A stretch of 64,000 nt of DNA, taken from positions 30,025-94,024 of the forward strand of contig JAIQET010000005.1 of assembly GCA_020073645.1 (NCBI GenBank), in the 5' to 3' direction. Positions 33,622-42,325 of the stretch are shown here, piece by piece. Each line of letters begins with the position of its first letter. Position 1 is the stretch's first letter. A program made the translations under genes and the position numbers. This DNA comes from Terriglobia bacterium (GTDB lineage Bacteria; Acidobacteriota; Terriglobia; Terriglobales; Acidobacteriaceae). Below the pieces are notes generated by a model. That model was not told the DNA's origin, searched no databases, and was given only the letters and a program-made list of their open reading frames with translations.

Positions 33622-34848
33622 ATGCTGATTCCGCCGTCACGCTGGCTGCGAGCTGCCTGTCCCTTGTTGCTTGCGGTCTTGTTGCTGACCACCTCTGCGG
33701 CACGCGCTACCGACTGGGCCGGACCGGAAGAGCAACTGGCCCACAAGATCGCGGCTGTGACCGGCCCGGGTGCAGTCGCATTCGACGTCACCAACCGCTC
33801 CTCGCTGACCAAGGCTGATTCTGACGATATCCGTCGCGGCCTCCTCGTCCAGCTTGCCGCCCTGGGCCTGCGATTCGTGAATGCTGAGCAAGCGGCCGCC
33901 ACCATACAGGTCACCCTCTCCGAGGACCTGCGCAACTACATCTGGGTGGCGGAGATTCATCAAGGCACCAACCAGCCTGCGGTGGTGATGACCTCCCTCC
34001 CGCGCCCGGACGCCCCCATCCCCATGCGCGAGCCCGCCGGTCTGACCCTGCGCAAGACTCTGCTCTGGGCGCAGCCGGATCGCATCCTCGACGCTGCGGT
34101 GCTCGAGGGCAGCCCTGCCCACCTAGTGGTGCTTGATCCCAAACAGGTCGCGCTGTACCGATTCCAGGACAGCCGCTGGCAACCTGAGCAGTCGTTGCCG
34201 ATCACACATGTGCGTCCCTGGCCAAGCGATCTCCGGGGACGCCTAGTGCTGCGCCATGACCATCTCTTCGATGCTTATCTGCCGGGGGTCTTCTGTCGGA
34301 GTTCAGCAACTGCACCGCTGGCGCTCAACTGCTACCCAAGTGACGACCCCTGGCCGCTGGGCAGCGATCAGTTCAGCCTGAGTGCGTTCTTCACTCCCGC
34401 ACGAAACTATTTCACCGGGGCGCTGGCGCCAGGACTCGGCAAGCAGACCACGGCGCCGGCGTTTTACTCCGCAGCCCTGCTTCCCCGAGAAAAATACACG
34501 CTAGGCTTATTTGCCGCGGTGGACGGCCAGCTTCACTTGCTCGACGGCATCACCGACCGCGCCGCGGGAAGGCTGGGCTGGGGCAGCGACATTGCCGGTG
34601 TCAAAAGTAATTGTGGCTCCGGCTGGCAGGTACTGGCGACACGCAGCGGCGACGGCCCCAACGACGCGGTCCGCGCTTATGAGTTTCCCGATCGCGAGCC
34701 GGTTGCGGTCAGCCAGCCGGTAGATTTTGCCGGCAGCATCACTGCGCTGTGGGCCGAGTCTGCGGGCGGTGGTGCCGTGGCAGTGTCCCATAATTTGGAA
34801 ACGGGGAGATATGAGGCGTTTCGCCTTACCATTACTTGCGGCCAGTAG
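33622..34848 (+). CDS. Exported protein of unknown function
   Basis: 408 residues from ATG 33622 (MLIPPSRWLRAACPLLLAVLL), chosen because TATAAT at 33601 would make an upstream ATG (33574) untranscribed. Signal peptide about 1-29. The mature protein looks like an N-terminal alpha/beta domain (about 35-165; GPEEQLAHKIAAVTGPGAVAF, VRRGLLVQLAALG-like) and a beta-rich C-terminal half that may be a propeller. No catalytic motif seen. Its end overlaps the start of the solute-binding-protein gene by 38 bases. That makes it the first gene of a run with the SBP, NtrY-like kinase and regulator. Confidence 0.75.
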   Translation: MLIPPSRWLRAACPLLLAVLLLTTSAARATDWAGPEEQLAHKIAAVTGPGAVAFDVTNRSSLTKADSDDIRRGLLVQLAALGLRFVNAEQAAATIQVTLSEDLRNYIWVAEIHQGTNQPAVVMTSLPRPDAPIPMREPAGLTLRKTLLWAQPDRILDAAVLEGSPAHLVVLDPKQVALYRFQDSRWQPEQSLPITHVRPWPSDLRGRLVLRHDHLFDAYLPGVFCRSSATAPLALNCYPSDDPWPLGSDQFSLSAFFTPARNYFTGALAPGLGKQTTAPAFYSAALLPREKYTLGLFAAVDGQLHLLDGITDRAAGRLGWGSDIAGVKSNCGSGWQVLATRSGDGPNDAVRAYEFPDREPVAVSQPVDFAGSITALWAESAGGGAVAVSHNLETGRYEAFRLTITCGQ

Positions 34849-36175
34849 CCTGCTTCTGGTCGTCGCGGCCAGCGCTGCCACGCGTCCGCACTATGGCGGG
34901 ATTTTGCGCGTCGCGCTACGCGCCGCCCCGGCCTCCCTCGATCCCGCGGACCCGAATCAGCCCGGCTCTCTCGCGCGCAGCAACATCTCGCGCCTGATGT
35001 TCGACACCCTGGTCACGCTCGATAATCGCGGCCGTCTTCACCCTTCCGTGGCGACCTCCTGGGAAGCGGAGCCCGGCAACCAGCGTTGGCACGTCTATCT
35101 GCGCCGCGGCCTCAGCTTTCATGATGGAAGTGCGGTCACGTCCGACGCCGTGGCCGCCTCGCTGCGCGCGGCCAATCCCACCTGGAAAATATTTCCCCTG
35201 GGCGACGCGGTGGTCATTGAATGCGATGCTCCTGACCCCAACCTCCCGGCTGAACTGGCGCTGTCGCGCAATGGAATCGCCAAGCGTGACGGCAAACTGC
35301 TCGGGACCGGGCCGTTCGCCGTCGCCGACTGGCAGCCCGGGAAGAAGTTGACCCTTACCGCCCGCGACGACTACTGGGGTGGCCGCCCGTTTGTTGACTC
35401 CATCGTGATTGAGATGGGCAAGAGTTTTCGCGACCAGATGATCTCCCTCGACCTGGGGAAAGCCGACTTGATTGAGGTTGCGCCCGAACAAGCGCATCGA
35501 GCCGCCATGGAGAATCGCAGCGTGCAAAGTTCCGCTCCCCTGGAACTCATGGCACTGGTGTTCACTCGTGATCGCCAGTCCGCCGAGGAAGGGCGCCTCC
35601 GCCAGGCGCTGGTCCTCAGCATTGACCGTGCTGCCATGAACACCGTGTTGCTGCAAGGCGGAGGCGAGCCCGCGGGCGGGCTCCTGCCCAACTGGATGTC
35701 GGGTTACGCCTTTCTCTTCACTACGGACGTCAACCTGCCGCAGGCCCGGCAGGTGCGCGGCGAGGTTCGCCAGGCATCTCCGTGGACTCTGGGCTACGAC
35801 CCGGCAGACCCGGTGGCCCGCGTGGTGGCAGAAAGAGTCGCACTCAACGCCCGCGATGCTGGCCTCAGCCTGCAGCTCTCAGGTTCCAACTCGGCTGACC
35901 TGCGGCTGGTCCGGGTACCCCTCGTTTCGCTCGATCCCCGTGTCGCGCTCGCGAGTCTGGCCACGGCTCTTGGACTGCCACAGCCCAAGTTTCCCGGCGA
36001 TTCCGGCGATAGCCTCTACGCGGCAGAGACCGCGCTGCTCGACTCCCAGCGCGTGATTCCTTTGCTGCATGTGCGCGTGGCTGCGGGTATCGGGCCCACG
36101 GTCAGGAACTGGACCGCCAGCGCTGATGGGATCTGGCCCTTGCAGGATGTCTGGTTGAGCGCGGAGAAGCCATGA
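34811..36175 (+). CDS. ABC-type peptide/nickel solute-binding protein (family 5), orphan
   Basis: 454 residues from ATG 34811 (GGGGAG upstream). Signal peptide about 1-23 without a lipobox. The SBP_bac_5 fold is shown by GGILRVALRAAPASLDPADP, FDTLVTLDNRGRLHPSVATSWE, WHVYLRRGLSFHDGSAVTSDAVAASL and GTGPFAVADWQPGKKLTLTA (shown split). No permease or ATPase gene is in the window. It overlaps the unknown exported protein upstream and shares ATGA with the histidine kinase downstream. This suggests it delivers a ligand to the sensor rather than to a transporter. It is shorter than typical OppA (about 540). Confidence 0.88.
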   Translation: MRRFALPLLAASSLLLVVAASAATRPHYGGILRVALRAAPASLDPADPNQPGSLARSNISRLMFDTLVTLDNRGRLHPSVATSWEAEPGNQRWHVYLRRGLSFHDGSAVTSDAVAASLRAANPTWKIFPLGDAVVIECDAPDPNLPAELALSRNGIAKRDGKLLGTGPFAVADWQPGKKLTLTARDDYWGGRPFVDSIVIEMGKSFRDQMISLDLGKADLIEVAPEQAHRAAMENRSVQSSAPLELMALVFTRDRQSAEEGRLRQALVLSIDRAAMNTVLLQGGGEPAGGLLPNWMSGYAFLFTTDVNLPQARQVRGEVRQASPWTLGYDPADPVARVVAERVALNARDAGLSLQLSGSNSADLRLVRVPLVSLDPRVALASLATALGLPQPKFPGDSGDSLYAAETALLDSQRVIPLLHVRVAAGIGPTVRNWTASADGIWPLQDVWLSAEKP

Positions 36176-37956
36176 GCTTTCGCCGCAAACTGCTCGCGGT
36201 GTTCGCACTGACCGTTTTTCTGTCGGTGGTAGCAGTCACGTGGATCGTCTCCGCGGTCACGCGTCGAGCCTTCGAGCGCTCGAACGAGGAACGCACCGTG
36301 GCCCTGATCGCACAGTTCCGCCGCGAGTTTAACCGTCGCGGCGAGGAGGTGGTGCGGCGCGTCCAGGCTATTGCTGCCAGTGATGCCACCACCCGCATGG
36401 CGCTCGCCCTCAGCCACGGCGCTCCTGACTACGGCGCCTACCTGACGGAAGGCAAGACCATCGCCGACAATCAGCAACTGGATTTCCTGGAGTTCGTGGA
36501 TAGCCAGGGAACTATCATCTCGTCTGCCCAGTGGCCCGCCAAGTTCGGCTACAAGGAAATCTCCTTGCCCGCGGCACAGCCGACTCCCAAAGAGGCGTTT
36601 CTCCGCAGGGAGGACCTGCCCGATGGGGCGGCCCTGAGCCTCTCTGCGATCCGCGAAGTGAACGTTGGCGACAAGCCGCTGTACGTCATCGGCGGCCGAC
36701 GCATCGACAAGGATTTTCTCGCCACCCTGGAGCTGCCCGCCGGAATGCGCGCCATGTTCTACCAGAATTTCGCCACGGAATTTTCGCTGCAGCTGCTGAT
36801 TGATCCCTCGGGAACGGTGCAGCAGCCCGACCGGATCGCGCCGCTAGTGGAACGAGTCCAGCAACAGAAAGAGGAGACCATCGAGCTCATTCACTGGTCG
36901 TCCGATGCCGGGGACGATGAGACCGTCCACGCTATTCCGCTGATGGGCCAAGACAACCAGTTGCTGGGGATTCTTCTCGTTGGCAACTCCCGGCGGCCCT
37001 ACGTCGAACTTCGCCAGCGCATTCGTTCCGCGGCGTTGCTGGTGGGCGGCGGCGGCATTCTACTGGCGATTCTGCTCAGCGGCTGGGTCGCTGCCCGAGT
37101 CACGCGCCCCGTCGAACAATTGGCAGCCGCCGCCCGCGAAGTCGCCGCCGGCAACTGGAACACCCAGGTGGAGGTCAGCTCCTCCGACGAACTCGGGGAA
37201 CTGGCGGAATCGTTCAACCGCATGACCCACGAATTACTGGACCAGAAGGAACGCCTGGTGCAGACCGAACGCGTGGCGGCGTGGCGGGAACTGGCGCGAC
37301 GCCTCGCCCACGAACTGAAAAACCCGCTGTTCCCCCTGCAATTGACGGTCGAGAATCTGATCCGGGCGCGCGAGCAGACTCCCGAACAGTTTGAAGAAGT
37401 CTTGCGCGAGAGCTCCTCGACTCTGCTCGCAGAGATCTCCAATCTGAAGACCATCATCTCCCGCTTCAGCGAGTTCTCCAGGATGCCGCAGCCGCAGTTC
37501 CAGCGGGTGCAATTGAATGAAGTCGTCGCCAACGTAGCCCGGCTGTTTCAGGCACAGCTGCGCGCGCCCGATCGCGCCGCGATTGATTGCCAATTGCAGC
37601 TTGCCGAGCCCATGGAGCCCATCGCTGCCGATCCTGAACTGCTGCATCGTGCCATCTCAAATCTCGTGCTGAATGCCATGGATGCCATGCCGCAAGGCGG
37701 CACGCTCCAGCTGCGCACGCGCCAGCAGGAAGACCGCGCTTATGTCGAAATCTCCGATACTGGAACCGGCCTCACACCAGAAGAGTGTGAGCGCCTGTTC
37801 ACGCCCTACTACACCAGCAAGGAGCACGGCACTGGGCTCGGGCTGGCGATTGTCCAGTCGGTGGTGAGCGATCATGGAGGCAGAATCAGCGTGCAAAGCC
37901 AGGCCGGGCGGGGTACAACATTTGTGATTGAGCTGCCGAGGAAGAGCAGCAATTAG
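36172..37956 (+). CDS. Membrane sensor histidine kinase, NtrY-like
   Basis: 594 residues. TM1 about 8-29; extracytoplasmic sensor domain about 30-280; TM2 about 285-305; HAMP about 306-360 (RVTRPVEQLAAAAREVAAGNW). HisKA phosphoacceptor His380 lies in LAHELKNPLFPLQL. HATPase has NLVLNAMDAMPQGG, ISDTGTGL and GTGLGLAIVQSVV. The LAHEIKNPLTPIQLS-like block is typical of NtrY. It is coupled to the upstream SBP by ATGA. Its stop TAG is the first triplet of a heptad hairpin that separates it from its regulator. Confidence 0.94.
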   Translation: MSFRRKLLAVFALTVFLSVVAVTWIVSAVTRRAFERSNEERTVALIAQFRREFNRRGEEVVRRVQAIAASDATTRMALALSHGAPDYGAYLTEGKTIADNQQLDFLEFVDSQGTIISSAQWPAKFGYKEISLPAAQPTPKEAFLRREDLPDGAALSLSAIREVNVGDKPLYVIGGRRIDKDFLATLELPAGMRAMFYQNFATEFSLQLLIDPSGTVQQPDRIAPLVERVQQQKEETIELIHWSSDAGDDETVHAIPLMGQDNQLLGILLVGNSRRPYVELRQRIRSAALLVGGGGILLAILLSGWVAARVTRPVEQLAAAAREVAAGNWNTQVEVSSSDELGELAESFNRMTHELLDQKERLVQTERVAAWRELARRLAHELKNPLFPLQLTVENLIRAREQTPEQFEEVLRESSSTLLAEISNLKTIISRFSEFSRMPQPQFQRVQLNEVVANVARLFQAQLRAPDRAAIDCQLQLAEPMEPIAADPELLHRAISNLVLNAMDAMPQGGTLQLRTRQQEDRAYVEISDTGTGLTPEECERLFTPYYTSKEHGTGLGLAIVQSVVSDHGGRISVQSQAGRGTTFVIELPRKSSN

Positions 37957-38061
37957 CAATTAGCAGTTAGCAATTAGTGCCTTCGAGTTCGTGCGGGATT
38001 GGAAATGACAATGCTGGACTATCAGATGAGGTTAAGGCTAGTTTCTAATTGCTAATTGCTG
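37947..38061. repeat. Heptad hairpin element between kinase and regulator
   Basis: The left arm is AGCAATT, AGCAATT, AGCAGTT, AGCAATT (37948-37975); the right arm is AATTGCT, AATTGCT (38047-38060). 37947-37963 and 38045-38061 are perfect 17-bp complements around an 81-base core. The TAG stop of the kinase (37954-37956) is inside the left arm. The right arm ends 16 bases before the regulator start, so it may influence translation. Confidence 0.85.
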
Positions 38062-38076
38062 ATTCAGGAGCTGCTG

Positions 38077-39465
38077 TTGCCGCCCAAAGCCAATCTGCTG
38101 GTTGTCGATGATGAGGCCAACACTCTGGCGTCGCTCTCTCGCGCTTTTCGCCTCGCCGGCCACGAAGCCACCGTCTGCGACAACGCCGCCAAGGCGCTCG
38201 AACTGGCTAAGGCGCAGAATTTCGATCTGATTTTCTCTGACGTGGTCATGCCCGGTAAGGACGGCCTCTCTCTGCTCGAGGATCTCAAGGCGCAAGGCGT
38301 CACCACCCCGGTGGTCATGATGTCGGGGCAGGCCCACATCGAGATGGCGGTACGGGCCACCCGGCTCGGGGCGCTCGACTTCCTGGAGAAACCCATCTCC
38401 AGCGAGAAGCTGTTGCTTACGGTCGAGAACGCACTCAAGCTGCAGCGCTTGGAGTCGGAGAACCGCCAACTTCGGCAGCGCCTGGGCAAACACGAAATCG
38501 TCTGGAGCGGCGACGCCATGCGCAAGATCATGGCCCAGGTGGAGCGGGTGGCCGCCAGCGAGACTCGAGTCTGCATCCTGGGAGAAACCGGCACCGGGAA
38601 GGAACTCGTCGCTCGCACTTTGCATGAGCGCAGTCCGCGCTCCGGCGGGCCATTCGTGACTCTGAACTGCGCCGCCGTCCCCGCGGAACTGATCGAATCT
38701 GAACTCTTCGGCCACGAGAAGGGATCCTTCACCGGGGCCGCCGGACGCCATCTGGGAAAATTCGAACAGGCCGAACACGGCACCATCTTTCTCGACGAGA
38801 TCGGAGACATGCCGCTGGCCATGCAGGCCAAGCTGCTGCGCGTGCTCGAAGAGGGAGAGGTCGAACGCATCGGCGGGGAGAAGCCCGTCCCGGTGGACGT
38901 GCGCGTGATCGTCGCCACCCATCGCAACCTCGAGACCCTGGTGCGCGAGGGCAAGTTCCGCCAGGATCTCTTCCATCGCGTCTATGTCTTTCCGCTCTGG
39001 CTGCCCGCGTTGCGCGAACGCCGCGAGGACGTCCCGGCGTTGGTGGAGCACTTCGCCCGCCAGGTTTGCGCGCAGAACAACTGGAAGCCCATTCCCTTCG
39101 CGCCAGACGCGATTGAAGAACTCCAGGCCCACTCCTGGCCGGGCAACGTCCGCGAATTGCGCAATGTGGTGGAGCGGCTGATGCTGCTGGCCACTGAAGG
39201 AGAAGTAAGGCTCGACACCGTGCGTCTTGCCTTGCCGCAAACCGTCGCTACCCCGGCTTCCCTGGGCTCGGGGCCGCTGGCTGACCGGGTCCAGAGTTTT
39301 GAACGCGAGGCCATCCTCGCGGAACTCAAACGCCACAACTACCACATCACCAATGCCGCCAAGGCCCTCGGCCTGGAGCGCAGTCACCTCTACAAGAAAG
39401 CCGAGCAACTGGGGATTGATATTCAAAAGCAGCGCCGGGAAGAGGATCCTTCCGGTACTGCCTGA
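38077..39465 (+). CDS. Sigma-54-dependent response regulator, NtrC/NtrX-like
   Basis: 462 residues from TTG 38077 ([15 protein letters not shown]), with CAGGAG six bases upstream; a TTG at 38056 lies inside a repeat arm. Receiver domain about 1-120 with phospho-Asp in [15 protein letters not shown]+ domain about 140-370: [12 protein letters not shown] (Walker A), [10 protein letters not shown] (GSFTGA where GAFTGA is usual) and FLDEIGDM (Walker B). C-terminal Fis-type HTH ([22 protein letters not shown]). It should activate sigma-54 promoters on phosphorylation by the upstream kinase. No convincing -24/-12 site was seen nearby. Confidence 0.94.
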   Translation: MPPKANLLVVDDEANTLASLSRAFRLAGHEATVCDNAAKALELAKAQNFDLIFSDVVMPGKDGLSLLEDLKAQGVTTPVVMMSGQAHIEMAVRATRLGALDFLEKPISSEKLLLTVENALKLQRLESENRQLRQRLGKHEIVWSGDAMRKIMAQVERVAASETRVCILGETGTGKELVARTLHERSPRSGGPFVTLNCAAVPAELIESELFGHEKGSFTGAAGRHLGKFEQAEHGTIFLDEIGDMPLAMQAKLLRVLEEGEVERIGGEKPVPVDVRVIVATHRNLETLVREGKFRQDLFHRVYVFPLWLPALRERREDVPALVEHFARQVCAQNNWKPIPFAPDAIEELQAHSWPGNVRELRNVVERLMLLATEGEVRLDTVRLALPQTVATPASLGSGPLADRVQSFEREAILAELKRHNYHITNAAKALGLERSHLYKKAEQLGIDIQKQRREEDPSGTA

Positions 39466-39481
39466 CGCTTTTCCCGGATGC

Positions 39482-39487
39482 TACAAT
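39482..39487 (+). promoter_or_regulatory. -10 box immediately upstream of dacB
   Basis: TACAAT ends 11 bases before ATG 39499, implying an mRNA leader of only a few bases. It lies inside the short spacer after the regulator gene, so dacB probably has its own promoter. The -35 is unclear. Confidence 0.45.
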
Positions 39488-39498
39488 CAAGCAGTCCC

Positions 39499-41061
39499 AT
39501 GGGCAGTAAACGCGCGCATTTCGCGGTGGTGCTGTGCCTGCTGCTGGCAACTCAACTCCAGGCGGCCAAGCCCAAGCCGCTGCCGAACCGCATTTCTACC
39601 ATTCTTTCCGACTCTGACCTCGCCCGCGGCTTCTGGGGCATCGAGGTCGTATCGCTCAAGACCGGCAAGGTTCTCTACTCGCAAAATCCGGACAAGCTGT
39701 TCACTCCCGCGTCCAACACCAAGCTTTTCACCACTGCGGCCGCGATGGCGCTGATCGGACCGGATTACAACTTCCGCACTACTGTTGAGACCACCGGCAC
39801 GCTCGACAAACACGGCCGCCTGACCGGCGACTTGGTGCTCGTGGGACGCGGTGACCCGAACCTTTCCGGCCGCGAACTGCCTTACGCGTTGCGTACCCAG
39901 CGCAACGACCATCCCATTCGGGTTCTGGAGCAACTGGCCGACGCGCTGGTGCAGCAAGGCGTCAAGTACGTGGATGGGGACATCATCGCGGATGATTCCT
40001 ACTTCGCCTTCGAACGCTACGGCGAAGGCTGGAGCCAGGATGACCTGGTCTGGGCCGATGGCGCACCCGTTTCCGCGCTCACCATCAACGACAACGTGGT
40101 TTTCGTGAGCATCCTGCCTGCCGACCGGGCCGGAGAGCGCGCTTTCGTCAGCATCACCCCGTTCGCGGATTACTACCACATTGACAACCGCATCATCACC
40201 ACGCCCTCAGGCACCGGCCGCAAGATCTTCATCAATCGCGAGCCGGGGTCCACGCAACTGACCCTCTGGGGCAACATGCCGCTCGACGATGCCGGCGCCA
40301 ACGAAGCCCTGGCGATTGAAGATCCCGCGGAATTTGCGGCGGAACTCTTCCGCCAGTTGCTGGAGACACGCGGCATCGTGATCTACGGGCGCCAGCGCAC
40401 CCGTCACACCGAACTGGCGAGTCTTTCGACGTTCACCGTGACCGCGACGGCGCCGGCCCGCGGCGGCGACGAACCTACACGCAATTTACCCAACCAGCCG
40501 CTGGTGCTGGCCAGCTACCAGTCCAAGCCGCTGATCGACGATCTGCACGTAATCAACAAGGTCAGCCAGAATCTGCATGCGGAAATCCTGCTTCGCCTTC
40601 TGGGGCGCGAGAAAGGCACCGCAGGCACGGTGGAAGGCGGCCTCGAAGTGCTGCGTGGTTTCCTGAACCGGGCCGGCGTGCCCGCCGACCAGTATGTCTT
40701 TTACGATGGCTCGGGGCTGTCGCGCCAGAACCTGGTCACGCCCCACGCGGTGGTGCAGCTTCTCAGCTACGCCGTTTCGCAGCCCTGGGGCGCGAGCTTT
40801 CGTGACACTCTGCCACTAGCCGGTGTGGACGGTTCGCTCGCCGAGCGCTTCAAGAACCTCCAGGTGCAAGGCCGGGTTTACGGCAAGACTGGTGCCCTGG
40901 GCGGAGTCAAGACGCTCTCCGGTTACGCCACTACCGACAGCGGCGAACAGGTGGCGTTCTCCATCCTCTCCAACAACTTCAACCTGCCCGACAAACGCGT
41001 CACCGACACGATCGACAGCATCGTGGGAGCCATCCTGGACGATGGTGCCAAGTCGAAGTAG
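39499..41061 (+). CDS. dacB: D-alanyl-D-alanine carboxypeptidase/endopeptidase (PBP4, DacB type)
   Basis: A periplasmic serine peptidase that trims or opens peptidoglycan cross-links. 520 residues from ATG 39499 (MGSKRAHFAVVLC); an ATG seven codons earlier would overlap the -10 box. Signal peptide about 1-23. Active-site motifs are SxxK (PASNTKLFTT, Ser72-Lys75), SxN-type DGSGLSRQN and KTG (YGKTGALGG). A large insert domain between the SxxK and SxN motifs is characteristic of PBP4/S13. It follows a two-component pair; whether they regulate it is inference. Confidence 0.94.
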   Translation: MGSKRAHFAVVLCLLLATQLQAAKPKPLPNRISTILSDSDLARGFWGIEVVSLKTGKVLYSQNPDKLFTPASNTKLFTTAAAMALIGPDYNFRTTVETTGTLDKHGRLTGDLVLVGRGDPNLSGRELPYALRTQRNDHPIRVLEQLADALVQQGVKYVDGDIIADDSYFAFERYGEGWSQDDLVWADGAPVSALTINDNVVFVSILPADRAGERAFVSITPFADYYHIDNRIITTPSGTGRKIFINREPGSTQLTLWGNMPLDDAGANEALAIEDPAEFAAELFRQLLETRGIVIYGRQRTRHTELASLSTFTVTATAPARGGDEPTRNLPNQPLVLASYQSKPLIDDLHVINKVSQNLHAEILLRLLGREKGTAGTVEGGLEVLRGFLNRAGVPADQYVFYDGSGLSRQNLVTPHAVVQLLSYAVSQPWGASFRDTLPLAGVDGSLAERFKNLQVQGRVYGKTGALGGVKTLSGYATTDSGEQVAFSILSNNFNLPDKRVTDTIDSIVGAILDDGAKSK

Positions 41062-41100
41062 GTTGGGGGCTATCAGCTATCTCTGATGGCCGGTTCGGGG

Positions 41101-41116
41101 TAGTTGGTGTAATCGC
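41101..41116. repeat. 16-base motif shared with the 44163 site
   Basis: TAGTTGGTGTAATCGC here is the exact reverse complement of 44163-44178. Both copies lie in leaders of genes for exported proteins. Here it is followed by TTTACAAC, a partial inverted partner. Confidence 0.55.
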
Positions 41117-41181
41117 CGTTTACAACAGTTGCTCACGGGTTCCTCCAGATGAGCCCGCCATTCCGTGTGATTCCCGGGGGT

Positions 41182-41197
41182 TGTGATCCAGGTCACT
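41182..41197. promoter_or_regulatory. CRP/FNR-like palindrome
   Basis: TGTGA-TCCAGG-TCACT matches the TGTGA-N6-TCACA pattern of CRP-family sites at nine of ten positions. It lies 154 bases upstream of the HAF-repeat gene. No CRP-family regulator is encoded in this window, so it is a candidate by sequence only. Confidence 0.45.
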
Positions 41198-41350
41198 GCC
41201 CGCCGGCTGTGAAATGATGCGAACATGGGCCGCGCGGGCTGGAAACAGCCATGCTCAAGCTCTTTGCAATTGACGGCAGGCGGGGCGCGAAGGATAATGC
41301 CGGGAGTCTAGGCTATGCTTCCCCCTCGCCGCCGTCCGGAGGTGGCTTCC

Positions 41351-42259
41351 ATGAGTCTTCTTCGCAGCTTCACCTTGGCTCTGCTTCTGCTGTTGCTCTG
41401 CGCTCCGCTGATGCTGGCGCAGTCCAACTCCATCATCACCGACGCCCACATTACCTTCACCACTATTGACGTGCCGGGGGCAGGCGTCACGAACGTTTTC
41501 GGCATTAACAGTGCTGGAGACATGGTTGGGAGTTACGGGGCCGCGTTCAACACACCTGGACACGGCTTCCTGTTCAGCGGCGGAAATTTCACGTTCTTTG
41601 ACTATCCTGGCGCGTACTCCACCCAAGCCTTTGGCATCAATGATTCCGGGTTAATTTCCGGCACAGCTTTTGTCCGGCAGAATACCGCTGCGGTGGGTTT
41701 CCTTTATGACGGAACCAGCTTCACTACCATTCGCGCGCCGGGCAAGAGCGGCACACTTCCAAGGGGAATCAACAACGCTGGCACTGTCGTGGGTGGGGAT
41801 GGTGCGACGCTCAGCGCAACCAAGGGCTTCGAGCTCATCGGGACTCGGTTCAAGACTATTTCGCCGCCGGGAGATTTCATCTATGTTTTCGCAGACGGCA
41901 TCAATAATCTAGGCGAGATTGTAGGCACGGACGACAACAGCAGTTTTTTTTACCGCGCAGGCACGTTTAAGACTATCGGCGTTGCTGGCGCAAGTCAGAC
42001 CGAAGCATGGGGCATTAACGACAGCCGAATCATCGTGGGGTGGTATGTCACGTCTGCTTGCCTTCCCTGCGGATTTGCCCTGAAGAACGGGAAATACATT
42101 TCGCTGAGCTACCCTGGCGGACAAGCGACCGCAGCTCTCGGTATCAGCGCGTCCGGACAGATCGTTGGATCGTACATCGACCAGTCCAACGTCACACACG
42201 GCTTTGTGACCAGCCCGATTACGGCAGCCGATTTCGAGCGCTACGGTCGACGGCAATAA
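41351..42259 (+). CDS. Secreted HAF-repeat protein
   Basis: 302 residues from ATG 41351 (MSLLRSFTLALLLLLL), with GGAGG nine bases upstream. Signal peptide about 1-23. The mature protein is made of at least five repeats of about 40-45 residues with a G-I-N-x-x-G-x-I/V-V-G core: GINSAGDMVGSY, GINDSGLISGTA, GINNAGTVVGGD, GINNLGEIVGTD, GISASGQIVGSY. This is the HAF extracellular repeat, probably a beta-propeller, often expanded in Acidobacteria. Biochemical function unknown. A bidirectional terminator separates it from the convergent secreted protein. Confidence 0.9.
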   Translation: MSLLRSFTLALLLLLLCAPLMLAQSNSIITDAHITFTTIDVPGAGVTNVFGINSAGDMVGSYGAAFNTPGHGFLFSGGNFTFFDYPGAYSTQAFGINDSGLISGTAFVRQNTAAVGFLYDGTSFTTIRAPGKSGTLPRGINNAGTVVGGDGATLSATKGFELIGTRFKTISPPGDFIYVFADGINNLGEIVGTDDNSSFFYRAGTFKTIGVAGASQTEAWGINDSRIIVGWYVTSACLPCGFALKNGKYISLSYPGGQATAALGISASGQIVGSYIDQSNVTHGFVTSPITAADFERYGRRQ

Positions 42260-42289
42260 ACGAGATCTTGGAGACTCAAGATGTGGAAT

Positions 42290-42321
42290 GCGGCGGATGG
42301 CTCTCTCCATCCGCCGCAATG
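42290..42321. terminator. Bidirectional terminator hairpin
   Basis: GCGGCGGATGG (42290-42300) and CCATCCGCCGC (42307-42317) form a perfect 11-bp stem with a 6-base loop, followed by AATGTTTTCT. It sits between convergent stop codons at 42259 and 42326 and could end both transcripts. Confidence 0.8.
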
Positions 42322-42325
42322 TTTT

